Assembly: GCF_038024875.1 (NCBI RefSeq) | Contig: NZ_CP136136.1 | Location: 806,001-870,000 of the forward strand | Length of the DNA: 64,000 nt | DNA from: Gordonia rubripertincta | GTDB taxonomy: Bacteria > Actinomycetota > Actinomycetes > Mycobacteriales > Mycobacteriaceae | Reading direction: 5' to 3' | Part shown: positions 8,837 to 17,053 of the stretch, in pieces | Layout: every line of letters begins with the position of its first letter | Position numbering within the stretch: the first letter of the stretch is position 1 | The notes under the pieces: generated by a model | The model's input: only the letters and a program-made list of their open reading frames with translations | Told to the model about the DNA's origin: nothing | The model's database searches: none | Made by a program: the position numbers and the translations under genes

Positions 8837-9223
8837 CTACCCCAAGAGCGCCTTGAGCCGCGCCAGGTCTTCTTCGACCATGCGGGCGTCCCGGTCGAAC
8901 TCGTCGTCGGACATGGCCAACTGCCGCAGGGTGAACACCACCTCCGCACCCTCGGGATGGGGCAGCACGCGCAGCGGATTGTGCACGGTGTCGCCGTTCG
9001 GGAGGATCACGTCGTGGTCGACGACCCCGAAAGTGTTCCGCGGAACGAACCGTACGGTCACGGTGCCCATCGGCGACTCGGCCAGGAGGTCGTCACCGCG
9101 TCGCACGATCTCCGAACTCGCCAGTCCGGCGGCCCATTTGGGGAGATTGTCCGGTTCCGACACGAATCGGTAGACATCGTCGGCTGCCGCGCCGATCACC
9201 GTGCTCACATGACGACTCCGCAT
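8837..9223 (-). CDS. SRPBCC (START-like, polyketide-cyclase/AHSA1-type) protein
   Basis: A 128-residue ligand-binding-fold protein. MRSRHVSTVIGAAADDVYRFVSEPDNLPKWAAGLA is the classic SRPBCC opening (first strand, helices alpha-1/2 with the FVSEPDNLPKW turn). DHDVILPNGDTVHNPLRVLPHPEGAEVVFTL covers the beta sheet, and a long C-terminal helix (DDEFDRDARMVEEDLARLKALL) closes the pocket. A GTG at 9208 with GGAG in front is an alternative start, but the MRSRH opening matches what I recall of the family. Ligand unknown. It diverges from the cutinase gene. Confidence 0.8.
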   Translation of the reverse strand: MRSRHVSTVIGAAADDVYRFVSEPDNLPKWAAGLASSEIVRRGDDLLAESPMGTVTVRFVPRNTFGVVDHDVILPNGDTVHNPLRVLPHPEGAEVVFTLRQLAMSDDEFDRDARMVEEDLARLKALLG

Positions 9224-9296
9224 GCCGAATCAGTATTCCGGGTTTGGTGACGTGGTGCCCGGGGAACGTGGGATGGTCACGACTGGGAGCCACGAC

Positions 9297-10100
9297 ATGG
9301 GGACTCCCGCGACGATGAGCACATCCACCACCGACGGGATCAGAATGAACGACGACGCGAACTCACCAACGACCCGGCGGCGAACTGGCGTGATCACGCG
9401 GTTGAGCATCGTCGCCGTGTCCCTGATGGCCGCGATGACGGGGGCGTTGATCGCCGGAAGCCCGGCCGACGCCAAGCCGGGATGCTCCGACGTCGAGGTC
9501 GTGTTCGCACGCGGGACCATCGAGCCCGCGCCACCGCTGGGGCTGACCGGTCTGTCGTTCGTCGAGGCCGTTCGGAGCCAGCTGCCGGGCAAGTCGGTGG
9601 CCGCCTACGGCGTCCCGTACCCGGCGAGTGACCAGTTCAGCAACCGCCTGAAGTTCGCCCGGACCGTCGCCGACGGGGTCCGCACCACGCAGAACCGCGT
9701 GAAGTACCTGGCGGCCAACTGCCCGCGCACCAAGGTCGTCCTCGGCGGATACTCCCAGGGCGCCGTCGTGGCCGGCTACGCGGTCCACGCCGGTCTCGAC
9801 CTTCCCGCGCGGTACGCCGCCTACGACCGCTACGTGCCGCCGCCGCTGCCCGCGTCGCTGTCACGCAACGTCGCGGCGATCGTCTTCTTCGGAGCTCCGT
9901 CGGACCGCTTCATCGACGACATCGGCGCACCGCCGGTCCGGGTCTCCACTCCGTACCGCGGCAAGACCGTTCGCTACTGCGTCGCCGGTGACACCATCTG
10001 CGACGGCGCCCCGGTCGGTGGCCCCAACGCCCTGCACACGCTCTACTCGGTCAACGGCATGACGCTCGACGCCGCGAGGTTCGTCGCCCCGCGGGTGTGA
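9297..10100 (+). CDS. secreted cutinase-family serine esterase
   Basis: A 267-residue secreted carboxylesterase. After a basic N terminus comes a signal sequence (TRLSIVAVSLMAAMTGALIAGSPADA) and a mature start KPGCSDVEVVFARGTIEP, the typical cutinase beginning with its first disulfide Cys. The nucleophile motif is GGYSQGAV. The second Cys pair and catalytic Asp lie in YCVAGDTICDGAPV, and the catalytic His in ALHTLYSVNGM, as in the culp family of mycobacteria. The start is set at ATG 9297 behind GGGAG; ATG 9315 and 9348 are alternatives that would shorten the n-region. Family members hydrolyse lipid or polyester esters at the cell surface. Confidence 0.85.
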   Translation: MGTPATMSTSTTDGIRMNDDANSPTTRRRTGVITRLSIVAVSLMAAMTGALIAGSPADAKPGCSDVEVVFARGTIEPAPPLGLTGLSFVEAVRSQLPGKSVAAYGVPYPASDQFSNRLKFARTVADGVRTTQNRVKYLAANCPRTKVVLGGYSQGAVVAGYAVHAGLDLPARYAAYDRYVPPPLPASLSRNVAAIVFFGAPSDRFIDDIGAPPVRVSTPYRGKTVRYCVAGDTICDGAPVGGPNALHTLYSVNGMTLDAARFVAPRV

Positions 10101-10128
10101 GACGCTCAGCGAGCCGGGTGTCAGCGGC

Positions 10129-10788
10129 TCAGCGAGCCGAGGTGTCCGCCGCGCCCATGGTCCGGGAGACCAGCTGCGAGATCCGCACGTCCCGATCGTG
10201 ATTGAGATGTTCGAGCATGAGCAGCCGCGCTTTCTCGGGCGAGCCGTCGATGATCGCCGACAGGATCTGCTCGTGCTCCCTCACCGCACTCTCGAAGCTC
10301 TCGCGGCCGGTCGGGGTGAACCACGGCGCGCTGACCTTGATCTGGTCGCGTAGGTCGCGCTCCATGTCGTAGATGGTCTGGTTGTGTGCGGCCTGCAGCA
10401 CACAATCGTGAAAGACGTTCAGTGCGTGACGGATGTCGGCGGGATCGGTGTGACCCGAACTCAGCGCCAATGCCTCTTTGAGGCGTGCGACATCCACCGG
10501 CGTATGCCGTTGCGCCGCTGCGGCAGCCGCACTGGACTCGAGAATGGCCCGCACCTCGAAGATCTCGAGCATCTCCTCGTCACCGCGGATGCGCAGGCTG
10601 AATCCCCGCGATGCCGCGACCAGAAGCCCCTTGCGCTCGAGCAGCCCCAACGCTTCTCGCACCGGGGTCCGCGACACGCCGAACTCCTCGCTCAACGTCT
10701 GTGGGATCAGTGTGGCGTCTGCCGGGTAGTGGCCGTGCGTCAGACGCTCGTGCAGCGCTTCGTAGACCGCGTCGCGGGCACTCTTCAT
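10129..10788 (-). CDS. GntR-family regulator, FCD (FadR-C-terminal) subfamily
   Basis: A 219-residue repressor. Residues about 5-65 form the winged helix (YEALHERLTHGHYPADATLIP, EEFGVSRTPVREALGLLERKGL); the rest is the all-helical FCD effector domain with metal/ligand-type residues (EVRAILESSAAAAAA, FHDCVLQAAHN, REHEQILSAIIDGSPEKARLLMLEHLNHD). FCD regulators usually repress catabolic operons and release DNA on binding a small carboxylate. It is the last gene of the minus-strand run thiM, monooxygenase, sulfurtransferase, gntR. The palindrome at 14000-14025 upstream of thiM has the TTGTATACA-type core expected for this subfamily, so it is the likely target. Start supported by AAGGTGA seven bases upstream. 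Confidence 0.85.
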   Translation of the reverse strand: MKSARDAVYEALHERLTHGHYPADATLIPQTLSEEFGVSRTPVREALGLLERKGLLVAASRGFSLRIRGDEEMLEIFEVRAILESSAAAAAAQRHTPVDVARLKEALALSSGHTDPADIRHALNVFHDCVLQAAHNQTIYDMERDLRDQIKVSAPWFTPTGRESFESAVREHEQILSAIIDGSPEKARLLMLEHLNHDRDVRISQLVSRTMGAADTSAR

Positions 10789-10868
10789 CGGCGCTCACCT
10801 TCCATCGGGTCATGCGGGTCGGACATCACGAGCCCCTCGATCCTTTCAGACGGCACCATCGGCAGACG

Positions 10869-11750
10869 TCATCGCGGCAGCGGCCCGGTCACCAGCGGCA
10901 ATTCGGGATGCGCGCGCCACTCGCTCAGCGAACCGTCGTAGACGCGCGGCAGCGGGTAGCCGGCCTCGGCGAACGCCAGGGCCGCACCGGCCGCGTTGAT
11001 GCCGCCGCCGCAATAGACGATCACCTCGGCATCGACGCCGATTCCCGCCGACTGCAACGCCTTCCGGGTCCTCGCGGTCGAGAAGGTGCCGTCGTCGTTC
11101 AGCAGGTCGGGAAACGGGACGCTCAGGCTTCCCGGGATGTGGCCGGGCCGCTCACCCCCGGATTCGCCGGTGTAGTCGGGTTCGCGCAACGCACAGACGA
11201 TCGTCGTCGACGACGCTTGCGAAACGGCCACGTCATGGACCTCGATCAGGTCGGCGAATGCCGGACCCGTGAGGTCGCGCAGCGCGACGACGTCCGGGCC
11301 GCCGGCGGCAGGGGCGGGCGCGTCACCGGCCGCCACCGGGTGATCCAGCTGCGTCCAGCGGGCGAACCCGCCGTCGAGGACCTTGGCGTGCTCGAATCCG
11401 AACGACCTCAGGACCAGCCACACGCGCGCCGCATACGCGCCGCTCAGCTGGTCGTAGACCACGATGTCGTCCGACGGCGTGATACCCAGAAGTGATGCGG
11501 CGGCCGCCATCTGATCGATGGTCGGCCGGGTGAACGCCACCGGCGCGTCGGGATCGGAGAAGGTCGCGAAGAGATCGGCGAAACGGGCCCCGGGGATGTG
11601 CGCAGCCCGGAACACGGCATCACCCGGGGCGAACACCGTCTGTCCGTTGTCATCCACCGAACGCTCGACGCTGGCGTCGAGGATGATCGTCGAATCCGCA
11701 TGGCGACGAAGCCATTCGGCCGAGACGAGTGCGGTGCCGGCGACGGTCAC
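10869..11750 (-). CDS. sseA: thiosulfate/3-mercaptopyruvate sulfurtransferase (two rhodanese domains)
   Basis: A 293-residue cytoplasmic sulfur transferase with an inactive N-terminal rhodanese domain (ILDASVER ... AHIPGARFADL ... DIVVYDQLSGAYAARVWLVLRSFGF) and a catalytic C-terminal one with the persulfide-forming Cys near residue 246 in VIVYCGGGINAAG. The GTG start at 11750 overlaps the TGA of the upstream monooxygenase gene (GTGA), so the two are translationally coupled. This coupling suggests that the rhodanese handles sulfur released by the monooxygenase. The family is certain; the donor and acceptor are not. The symbol follows the general family name. Confidence 0.85.
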   Translation of the reverse strand: MTVAGTALVSAEWLRRHADSTIILDASVERSVDDNGQTVFAPGDAVFRAAHIPGARFADLFATFSDPDAPVAFTRPTIDQMAAAASLLGITPSDDIVVYDQLSGAYAARVWLVLRSFGFEHAKVLDGGFARWTQLDHPVAAGDAPAPAAGGPDVVALRDLTGPAFADLIEVHDVAVSQASSTTIVCALREPDYTGESGGERPGHIPGSLSVPFPDLLNDDGTFSTARTRKALQSAGIGVDAEVIVYCGGGINAAGAALAFAEAGYPLPRVYDGSLSEWRAHPELPLVTGPLPR

Positions 11751-13123
11751 GCGACGGTCCCGCCGTCCGCGGCGTCGGCCACGCTCTTGGCCCGGTTACG
11801 CCATTCGCCGCGTTCGGGTCGGGCGAGCCCGAGATTCTCACGCAGGGTGTCGCCCTCGTATTCGGTGCGGAACAGGCCGCGCCGCTGCAGTTCCGGCACC
11901 ACCTGGGTGGCGAAATCCTCGAAGGCCGCCGGGACGTGGGTCGCCTGGATCATGAAGCCGTCGGCGGCACCGGCGTCGAGCCACTCTTCCATCGCGTCGG
12001 CGATGTCGGTGGCCGAGCCGATCATGTTGCCCTCGGTGCGAGCGCCGTACCAGCGGCCGATCTCGCGGATGGACAGCTTCTCCCGTTCGGCGAACTCGAC
12101 GACCTCACGGTAGTGCCCCTCCACTCCGACGACTTCGAGCGACGGCAGCGGTCCGTCGAGGTCGTACTTCGTGAGGTCGACGTTGACGTGATACGCCAGA
12201 CGGGACAGACCCGCCATGGGGTCGACGAGCTCGAAGAACGCCTCGTGTTTGGCCATCGCGTCGCGGTAGTCGGTGCCGACGACCGTCGTCGCGGCGGGCA
12301 GGATTTTGAGCTGCTCGGGATCCCGGCCGTGGGCGGCCGCGCGCCGCTTCATGTCCTGGTAGAAGTCGACGGCACTCTCGAGCGACTCGTGGCTGCAGAA
12401 CACGACATCGGCCCAGCGGGAAGCGAAGTCGCGCCCCGTCGGTGACGCCCCGGCCTGCACGATGACCGGGTAGCCCTGCGGCGGACGGGGCACTCCGAGC
12501 GGCCCCTGCACCTGAAAGAAGCGACCCTTGTGGTCGATCGCCTCGACCTCCTCGGGGCGGGCGAAGCGGCCGGACTCCTTGTCGTGGATCAGTGCGTCGT
12601 CGGACCAGGAATCCCACAGGCGGGTGGTCACCTCGAGGAACTCCTCGGCACGCGCATACCGCTCCTCCCGGTCGGGCAGCTTGTCCTGGTTGAAGTTCTG
12701 CGCCTCCGCATCCTGGAAGCTGGTGACGACGTTCCACCCGGCGCGTCCGCCACTGAGGTGATCGAGCGTACCCATGGACCGCGCGAGGTTGTACGGCTCC
12801 TGGTAGCCGGTCGACATCGTCGCGGCGACACCGAGTCTGGTGGTCACCGAGCTCATCAGGGTGATGACCGTCATCGGGTCCAGACGCGGTGTACCGGTAC
12901 CGAATTTGACCGCCGGCTCGAAGGAGTCGCCGAGACTGCGCGGGACGGCGAGCGCGTCGGGCACGAACGCCATGTCGAACTTGGCGTCTTCGAGGACCCG
13001 GGCGATGTGCAGATAATGCTCGGCGGTGAGGAAGCCGTCCCCGGCGTCGGGATGCCGCCAACCTACCGTCCCCTGCGGGCCGGCATTCATGAATGCGGCC
13101 AGGTGGATCTGCTTGCGGGACAT
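11747..13123 (-). CDS. flavin-dependent monooxygenase of the NtaA/SnaA/DszA family
   Basis: A 458-residue TIM-barrel bacterial-luciferase-type enzyme. MSRKQIHLAAFMNAGPQGTV, the WRHPDAG..FLTAEHYLHIARVLEDAKFDMAFVPDA block, SSVTTRLGVAATMSTGYQEPYNLAR, HLSGGRAGWNVVTS and PVIVQAGASPTGRDFA are diagnostic of the NtaA/SnaA/DszA/SoxA group. These use FMNH2 supplied by a separate reductase to oxidise sulfur or nitrogen compounds, often cleaving C-S or C-N bonds. The start at ATG 13123 follows AAAGGAG. No flavin reductase gene is nearby. It lies 59 bases after thiM and is coupled to a rhodanese, pointing to a sulfur-containing substrate, possibly a thiazole. That substrate is inference only. Confidence 0.85.
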   Translation of the reverse strand: MSRKQIHLAAFMNAGPQGTVGWRHPDAGDGFLTAEHYLHIARVLEDAKFDMAFVPDALAVPRSLGDSFEPAVKFGTGTPRLDPMTVITLMSSVTTRLGVAATMSTGYQEPYNLARSMGTLDHLSGGRAGWNVVTSFQDAEAQNFNQDKLPDREERYARAEEFLEVTTRLWDSWSDDALIHDKESGRFARPEEVEAIDHKGRFFQVQGPLGVPRPPQGYPVIVQAGASPTGRDFASRWADVVFCSHESLESAVDFYQDMKRRAAAHGRDPEQLKILPAATTVVGTDYRDAMAKHEAFFELVDPMAGLSRLAYHVNVDLTKYDLDGPLPSLEVVGVEGHYREVVEFAEREKLSIREIGRWYGARTEGNMIGSATDIADAMEEWLDAGAADGFMIQATHVPAAFEDFATQVVPELQRRGLFRTEYEGDTLRENLGLARPERGEWRNRAKSVADAADGGTVA

Positions 13124-13182
13124 GTCATTCGCTCCTTTGCGACTGATCTGCGGTTGACGATGAGCGGGGCGCTTCTGCCTCG

Positions 13183-13956
13183 TCAGCGAGTGGATAGTTC
13201 GTCGAGGAAGGCCACGGCGAACGATCCGGTGCCGATGGTGCGAGCACCTGCCCGCTCCCCCGCCGCGGCGAATGCGGCGTGTGCGGCGCGTGCGGCGGTG
13301 AACGGATCGACGACGGCGCAGTACGCCGCGCTGAGTGCACCGAGGCTGCAACCGGTGCCGGTGACCTGCGGCATCCGCGAGTCACCGCCCGTGACGGAGG
13401 TCGCCCGGCCCGACGGGTCACAGAGGTAGTCGACCTCACCGGACACCGCGACCACCGCGTCGAGGCGGGTGGCGAGATCCTTCACGATGTCGATGACCTC
13501 CGAGGAGTCGAGGGTCGAATCGACGCCACTGCCTCCGGCGCCACCCGCCAGGGCGGCGATCTCACTGGCGTTGCCGCGGATGATCGACGGCTTGTGCTTC
13601 AGCAACGCGCCGAGGATCGCGTCGTACTCGGTCGCGCCCGCACCGATGGCAACGGGATCGAGCACCCACGGGGTACCGGCCTGGTGTGCTGTCGCGGCCG
13701 CCTCGTCGAGCGCCTCGGGCGTCACCGACGACATCAGCGCCGCGCCGTTGATCCACACGGCGCCGGCTCCGGCGGGAAACGCGCCAGTCCACCCGGGTGC
13801 CGACCCGATGGCGGGCCCGGCGCCGAGCGCGAGCAGCACGTTCGCGCTCAGATTGGCCGCAACGTAGTTGGTCAGGCCATAGATGAAGGGCGCCTTCTCC
13901 CGGAGGCTCACGATGGCGGTCTTCACCTCCGCCGACTCGATGGTCGTCGTTTCCAT
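13183..13956 (-). CDS. thiM: hydroxyethylthiazole kinase ThiM
   Basis: A 257-residue kinase that phosphorylates 4-methyl-5-(2-hydroxyethyl)thiazole for thiamine salvage. PFIYGLTNYVAANLSANVLLALGAGPAIGSAP and the ribokinase-like end TGTGCSLGALSAAYCAV are the family signatures; length is normal. ATG 13956 is 11 bases from AAGGAG; a GTG at 13962 (five bases from it) may be the real start. It heads an operon with a DszA/NtaA-type monooxygenase, a rhodanese and a GntR/FCD regulator, unlike the usual thiM-thiE arrangement. I found no thi-box riboswitch upstream. Instead a large palindrome lies about 45 bases before the start. Confidence 0.9.
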   Translation of the reverse strand: METTTIESAEVKTAIVSLREKAPFIYGLTNYVAANLSANVLLALGAGPAIGSAPGWTGAFPAGAGAVWINGAALMSSVTPEALDEAAATAHQAGTPWVLDPVAIGAGATEYDAILGALLKHKPSIIRGNASEIAALAGGAGGSGVDSTLDSSEVIDIVKDLATRLDAVVAVSGEVDYLCDPSGRATSVTGGDSRMPQVTGTGCSLGALSAAYCAVVDPFTAARAAHAAFAAAGERAGARTIGTGSFAVAFLDELSTR

Positions 13957-13999
13957 CCCCACGAAGACTCCTTCAGGTTGCAGCACGTCACGGACAACT

Positions 14000-14025
14000 G
14001 CATTTAGTTGTATACAGCTGTATGC
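14000..14025. promoter_or_regulatory. 26-bp palindrome, likely GntR/FCD operator of the thiM operon
   Basis: The core AGTTGTATACAGCT (14006-14019) is a 12-of-14 palindrome around TGTATACA. Outer arms GCAT (14000-14003) and ATGC (14022-14025) share the same centre, giving 20 of 26 symmetric positions. FCD-type GntR regulators typically bind short TTGTATACAA-like palindromes. It sits between divergent thiM and the small membrane gene at 14117 and may control both. TATACA inside it could double as the -10 hexamer of the thiM promoter. Confidence 0.65.
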
Positions 14026-14116
14026 GGACCCCGCCAGCCTGGCCGACTTTAAAATCACGCCGATTTGAAAACAGGGGTCGCCCCTTCGCCCCTACCGTCA
14101 CCGGAGGTGAGCGACG

Positions 14117-14455
14117 ATGAGCGCCATGCGTGACCTCACTCCCGACGACCTCGGCGTGCTGTTGTCTGTGTTCGCCGTCCTTCTCCTGGCATTCGGCGCC
14201 GACTTCCACTTCTCCCGCCGAGTCGCGAAACGCCACAAGTTGTCCGCCCGCATCTTCATCACGGTCAACGTGGTCGGCGAACTCGCGACCGCCGTCGCGC
14301 TGGTCCTGACGTGGGTGGCCCTGTGGAGTCCCGCCGCCTGGGAGCGGATCGACAACCTCCTGGTCTTCGGCCCGGGCACGCTGGCGATGGTGTGCGTCGT
14401 GATCCTCACGGTCGAGACCGTCGTGTCGCGCTCGACGGATGCGTGGCGGGGCTAG
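14117..14455 (+). CDS. small membrane protein (112 aa)
   Basis: A protein with three predicted membrane helices: DDLGVLLSVFAVLLLAFGADFHF, FITVNVVGELATAVALVLTWVALW and LLVFGPGTLAMVCVVILTVETVV, with the basic loop SRRVAKRHKLSARI facing the cytoplasm. Start ATG 14117 has a strong GGAGGTGA six bases upstream. It is divergent from thiM across the palindrome and overlaps by four bases the end of the convergent TetR gene. No family recognised. Confidence 0.6.
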   Translation: MSAMRDLTPDDLGVLLSVFAVLLLAFGADFHFSRRVAKRHKLSARIFITVNVVGELATAVALVLTWVALWSPAAWERIDNLLVFGPGTLAMVCVVILTVETVVSRSTDAWRG

Positions 14456-15093
14456 CCGAGAAGGGCCACGATCGCCCGCGCGAGTCCGCGTCGTGCCAGT
14501 TCCTGATCCTGGAAACTGCCGAGTTGCTTCTCCGACACCAGACCCCGCATCGCGCCGGGCAGGAATGCCGCGACCTCGCGGACGCGTTCCGGGTCGACGT
14601 CGAGGTCGGCGAAGGCGCGCTGGCAGGACTCGGTCCACGACGGTCCCCAGGAGGCGAACTCGGCGGCCGTCTTGGGGAAGAGTCGCCGGAGTTCGTCGGG
14701 ATCGCGGGGCAGCGCTGCCCGCAGGGTCTCGATGGCGCGGGACTCCGGCGCGTTCAGTCCCGCATACATGAGTTCGATGATGGCCTCGACCCGTTCGCCC
14801 AGTGGTGCTTCGGGTTTCACGCTGACCGGCAGGTCGCCGCGCTGTTCGGCGGTCCGGTGCAGAACCGCCGCCCAGAGACCGTCGATGTCGTCGAACTGAT
14901 ACTTGATCGCACCCCAGGTCGCGCCGATGTCCTTGGCGATCCGGTTGCCTGACACCGACGCCGGATCACCCGAGGCCAACGAACTGATCGCCGCGTCGAG
15001 CATTGCGTCCCGGGTGGCCTGTCCGCGACGATTCGCGCGCCGCGCACCGGGCGCCGGCGTACCGGACACGGTGCGGGCGTCGGCGGGGGTCAT
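14452..15093 (-). CDS. TetR-family transcriptional regulator
   Basis: A 213-residue regulator. RRGQATRDAMLDAAISSLASGD, then SVSGNRIAKDIGATWGAIKYQFDDIDGLWAAVLHRT is the TetR helix-turn-helix, slightly unusual in having TWGAIKYQF rather than the TLYRHF form. The C-terminal ligand domain contains ERVEAIIELMYAGLNAPESRAIETLRAALPRDP. The start is taken at ATG 15093; upstream codons remain open but unlike protein. It follows the LLM oxidoreductase pseudogene on the same strand by about 25 bases and may have regulated it and the hydrolase further upstream. Confidence 0.8.
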   Translation of the reverse strand: MTPADARTVSGTPAPGARRANRRGQATRDAMLDAAISSLASGDPASVSGNRIAKDIGATWGAIKYQFDDIDGLWAAVLHRTAEQRGDLPVSVKPEAPLGERVEAIIELMYAGLNAPESRAIETLRAALPRDPDELRRLFPKTAAEFASWGPSWTESCQRAFADLDVDPERVREVAAFLPGAMRGLVSEKQLGSFQDQELARRGLARAIVALLG

Positions 15094-15118
15094 GGTCGCC
15101 GATGGTAGCCGCTGGGGT

Positions 15119-15766
15119 TCACGCCTGGCGTTCTGCGGCCACGAGTTCACGGACCGCCGGCGCAGCCCGATCCGGCGGGACGAACTGCAGGCTGGGTACC
15201 CACGCGTCGGCCACGCCTCCGGTCAGCCGCAGCATCCGCGGACCCAGTGCTCCGAGCCAGATCGGGATGTCATGCGCCGGAGCGGGTCCGGCGTGGAGAC
15301 CGTGGACGGGATAGAACTCACCGTCGAGATCGACAGTGCCGCCAGCCCAGAACGCCCTCATCACGGCGACGGCCTCGGTGAGGGCGTCGACCGCCCCTCC
15401 CGGCGAGCGACGTGGCCCGCCCGCAGCGACCACGCCGTCCCAGAACGCTCCCGCCCCCAGACCGAGTTCGACGCGGCCACCGGTCAGGATGTCGAGGGTC
15501 GACGCCGCCTTGGCCAGCATCACCGGTGGGCGCAGCGGCAGGTTGGCGACGCCGGGCGACAGCCGGATCGACGTCGTGCGGGCGCCGATGACGGACAACA
15601 GGGTGCAGGTATCGAGGAATCAGCGCTGGTAGGGATGGTCCTGCACGCTGACGAGGCCGAGTCCGGACGCCTCTGCGACGTCCACGAGCCGCAGGAGGTG
15701 GCCGACCCGGTCGGCCCGCGGACTCGGGAAGAACCCGAAACGCAACGGTTGTCCGTAGTCGGTCAT
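15119..15766 (-). pseudogene. LLM-class F420/flavin-dependent oxidoreductase with an internal stop
   Basis: From ATG 15766 (after GGAG) the frame reads MTDYGQPLRFGFFPSPRADRVGHLL ... SVQDHPYQR, then TGA at 15622-15620, then continues in the same frame as FLDTCTLLSVIGARTTSIRLSPGVANLPLRPPVMLAKAASTLDILTGGRVELGLGAGAFW to the stop at 15119. DHPYQRRFLDTW-like sequence is normal in this luciferase-like family, so the TGA most likely replaces an Arg CGA codon. No frameshift is needed. At about 215 codons the reading frame is also shorter than typical members (270-300), so the C terminus may be lost too. Function lost unless the stop is a base-call error. Confidence 0.8.
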
Positions 15767-15799
15767 TGCTGACTCCTCACCGCCCGGGCCGGGCGCCGC

Positions 15800-16843
15800 T
15801 CAGCTGGCGGCACCTTCCAGTTCGGTCGGCATCGAGACCGAGTACATGACGCGATGGATCTCGGCGGTGAAGTCCTCGGCGGCCTCGATGTTGGAGGCAT
15901 GACCGGTGTCGAGCACAACGAGCTGGTCGAGGTAGCCGCGGATCGAGAGAGTGTGGGCGATGCGCTGGGTCATCGCATGCGGGAGCAACAGGTCATGACG
16001 TCCACCGATGACCGTGGTCGGCACGGTGATGGCCTCGGCTCCCACCGGACCCAGGGCCAGCTCGACGAGCGCGACCGCGGCCTTCGCCCGCGCGACCGGA
16101 TTGCACGAACGGCTCATCGAGAGAACGAACTCGGCGTGGTCCGCCGTCGCCGATCGGCCGTTGAGGATTCGAGTCCGGACAAGACTCCGTGCGAATCGGC
16201 CACCGGGGAACGGGAACGGAACCGACAGGGCGGCCTGACCGAGCCAGATCGGCGCCTTGAACATGCTGTTGAGGAACGGCAGGACCCGGGTCTCCGCGGC
16301 GATCCCACCCCAGGTGGTGTTCGCGAGCACGAGTGCGGCCGCACGCTCGTCGACCTGGTCGGGATGACGGTGCGCCCACGCCTGCACGGTGATACCGCCC
16401 ATGCTGTGGCCGACGAACACGGCCTTCGAGTCACGCGGCACCGCCTGATCGACCACCGTATGAAGGTCATCGGCCAGGACGTCGGCGTCGAAACGGCGCT
16501 TGCCCCAGGTGCTCTCACCGTGGCCCCGCTGGTCGTAGGCGATGACGTGGTAACGCTCGGCGAGGGCGTTGATCTGCGGGTTCCAGTACTCAATACAGCA
16601 AGACCATCCGTGGACCAGCACCAGGACCGGCGCATCCGGCGATCCGTAGTGGTGAACGCGGAGCCGGGCGCCGTCGCCGGCGAGTGCCCAGGTGGCACGC
16701 TCGGGCTCGCGTGAGTTGAACAGCGCGTCCGCGTACTGCCGGGTGCGGAGTCGGCGTCGGGCCTCTGCCGGTCGTACCAGCCCCGTCAGCATGGACTGCG
16801 CGTCAGCCAGTCGTGCAGTGCGCAGGGCACTACTTGCGTTCAT
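15800..16843 (-). CDS. alpha/beta-hydrolase fold esterase or lipase
   Basis: A 347-residue hydrolase. VLVLVHGWSCCIEYWNPQINALAERYHVIAYDQRGHGES gives the oxyanion HGW motif and strand 4. AVFVGHSMGGITVQAWA holds the nucleophile Ser, VIGGRHDLLLPHA the acid, and VVLDTGHASNIEAAEDF the catalytic His. An N-terminal helical stretch of about 45 residues precedes the core, as in several mycobacterial lipid hydrolases. It lies upstream of the LLM pseudogene and TetR on the same strand and diverges from the Rieske oxygenase gene. Substrate unknown. Confidence 0.8.
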   Translation of the reverse strand: MNASSALRTARLADAQSMLTGLVRPAEARRRLRTRQYADALFNSREPERATWALAGDGARLRVHHYGSPDAPVLVLVHGWSCCIEYWNPQINALAERYHVIAYDQRGHGESTWGKRRFDADVLADDLHTVVDQAVPRDSKAVFVGHSMGGITVQAWAHRHPDQVDERAAALVLANTTWGGIAAETRVLPFLNSMFKAPIWLGQAALSVPFPFPGGRFARSLVRTRILNGRSATADHAEFVLSMSRSCNPVARAKAAVALVELALGPVGAEAITVPTTVIGGRHDLLLPHAMTQRIAHTLSIRGYLDQLVVLDTGHASNIEAAEDFTAEIHRVMYSVSMPTELEGAAS

Positions 16844-17053
16844 CTCGGCCTCCCGGCGTCATTGCTGTAAGCCATGTCACAGCGCCGGCCCCATGATACA
16901 AACCGGCATCTGATGTTCCAACACTTTCGTCGGAATTGTTGCAACCACGAGTAACCGACGCGGACGAACCTCAAACCTCCAGCAAGACGCCTGTTTCACA
17001 TCTTTTCACAGAACCCTCTTGTATTCCGGCTCGGCGCGTCCTACCGTGACCGC

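Noticed and set aside
13957..14116. TPP riboswitch in front of thiM
   Set aside because: None of the conserved thi-box blocks (CTGAGA and the ACC..GAT...GCG series) is present; a GntR-type palindrome is found instead.
15620..15622. Selenocysteine at the TGA of the LLM oxidoreductase
   Set aside because: The family has Arg at this place, and no hairpin that looks like a SECIS element follows the codon.
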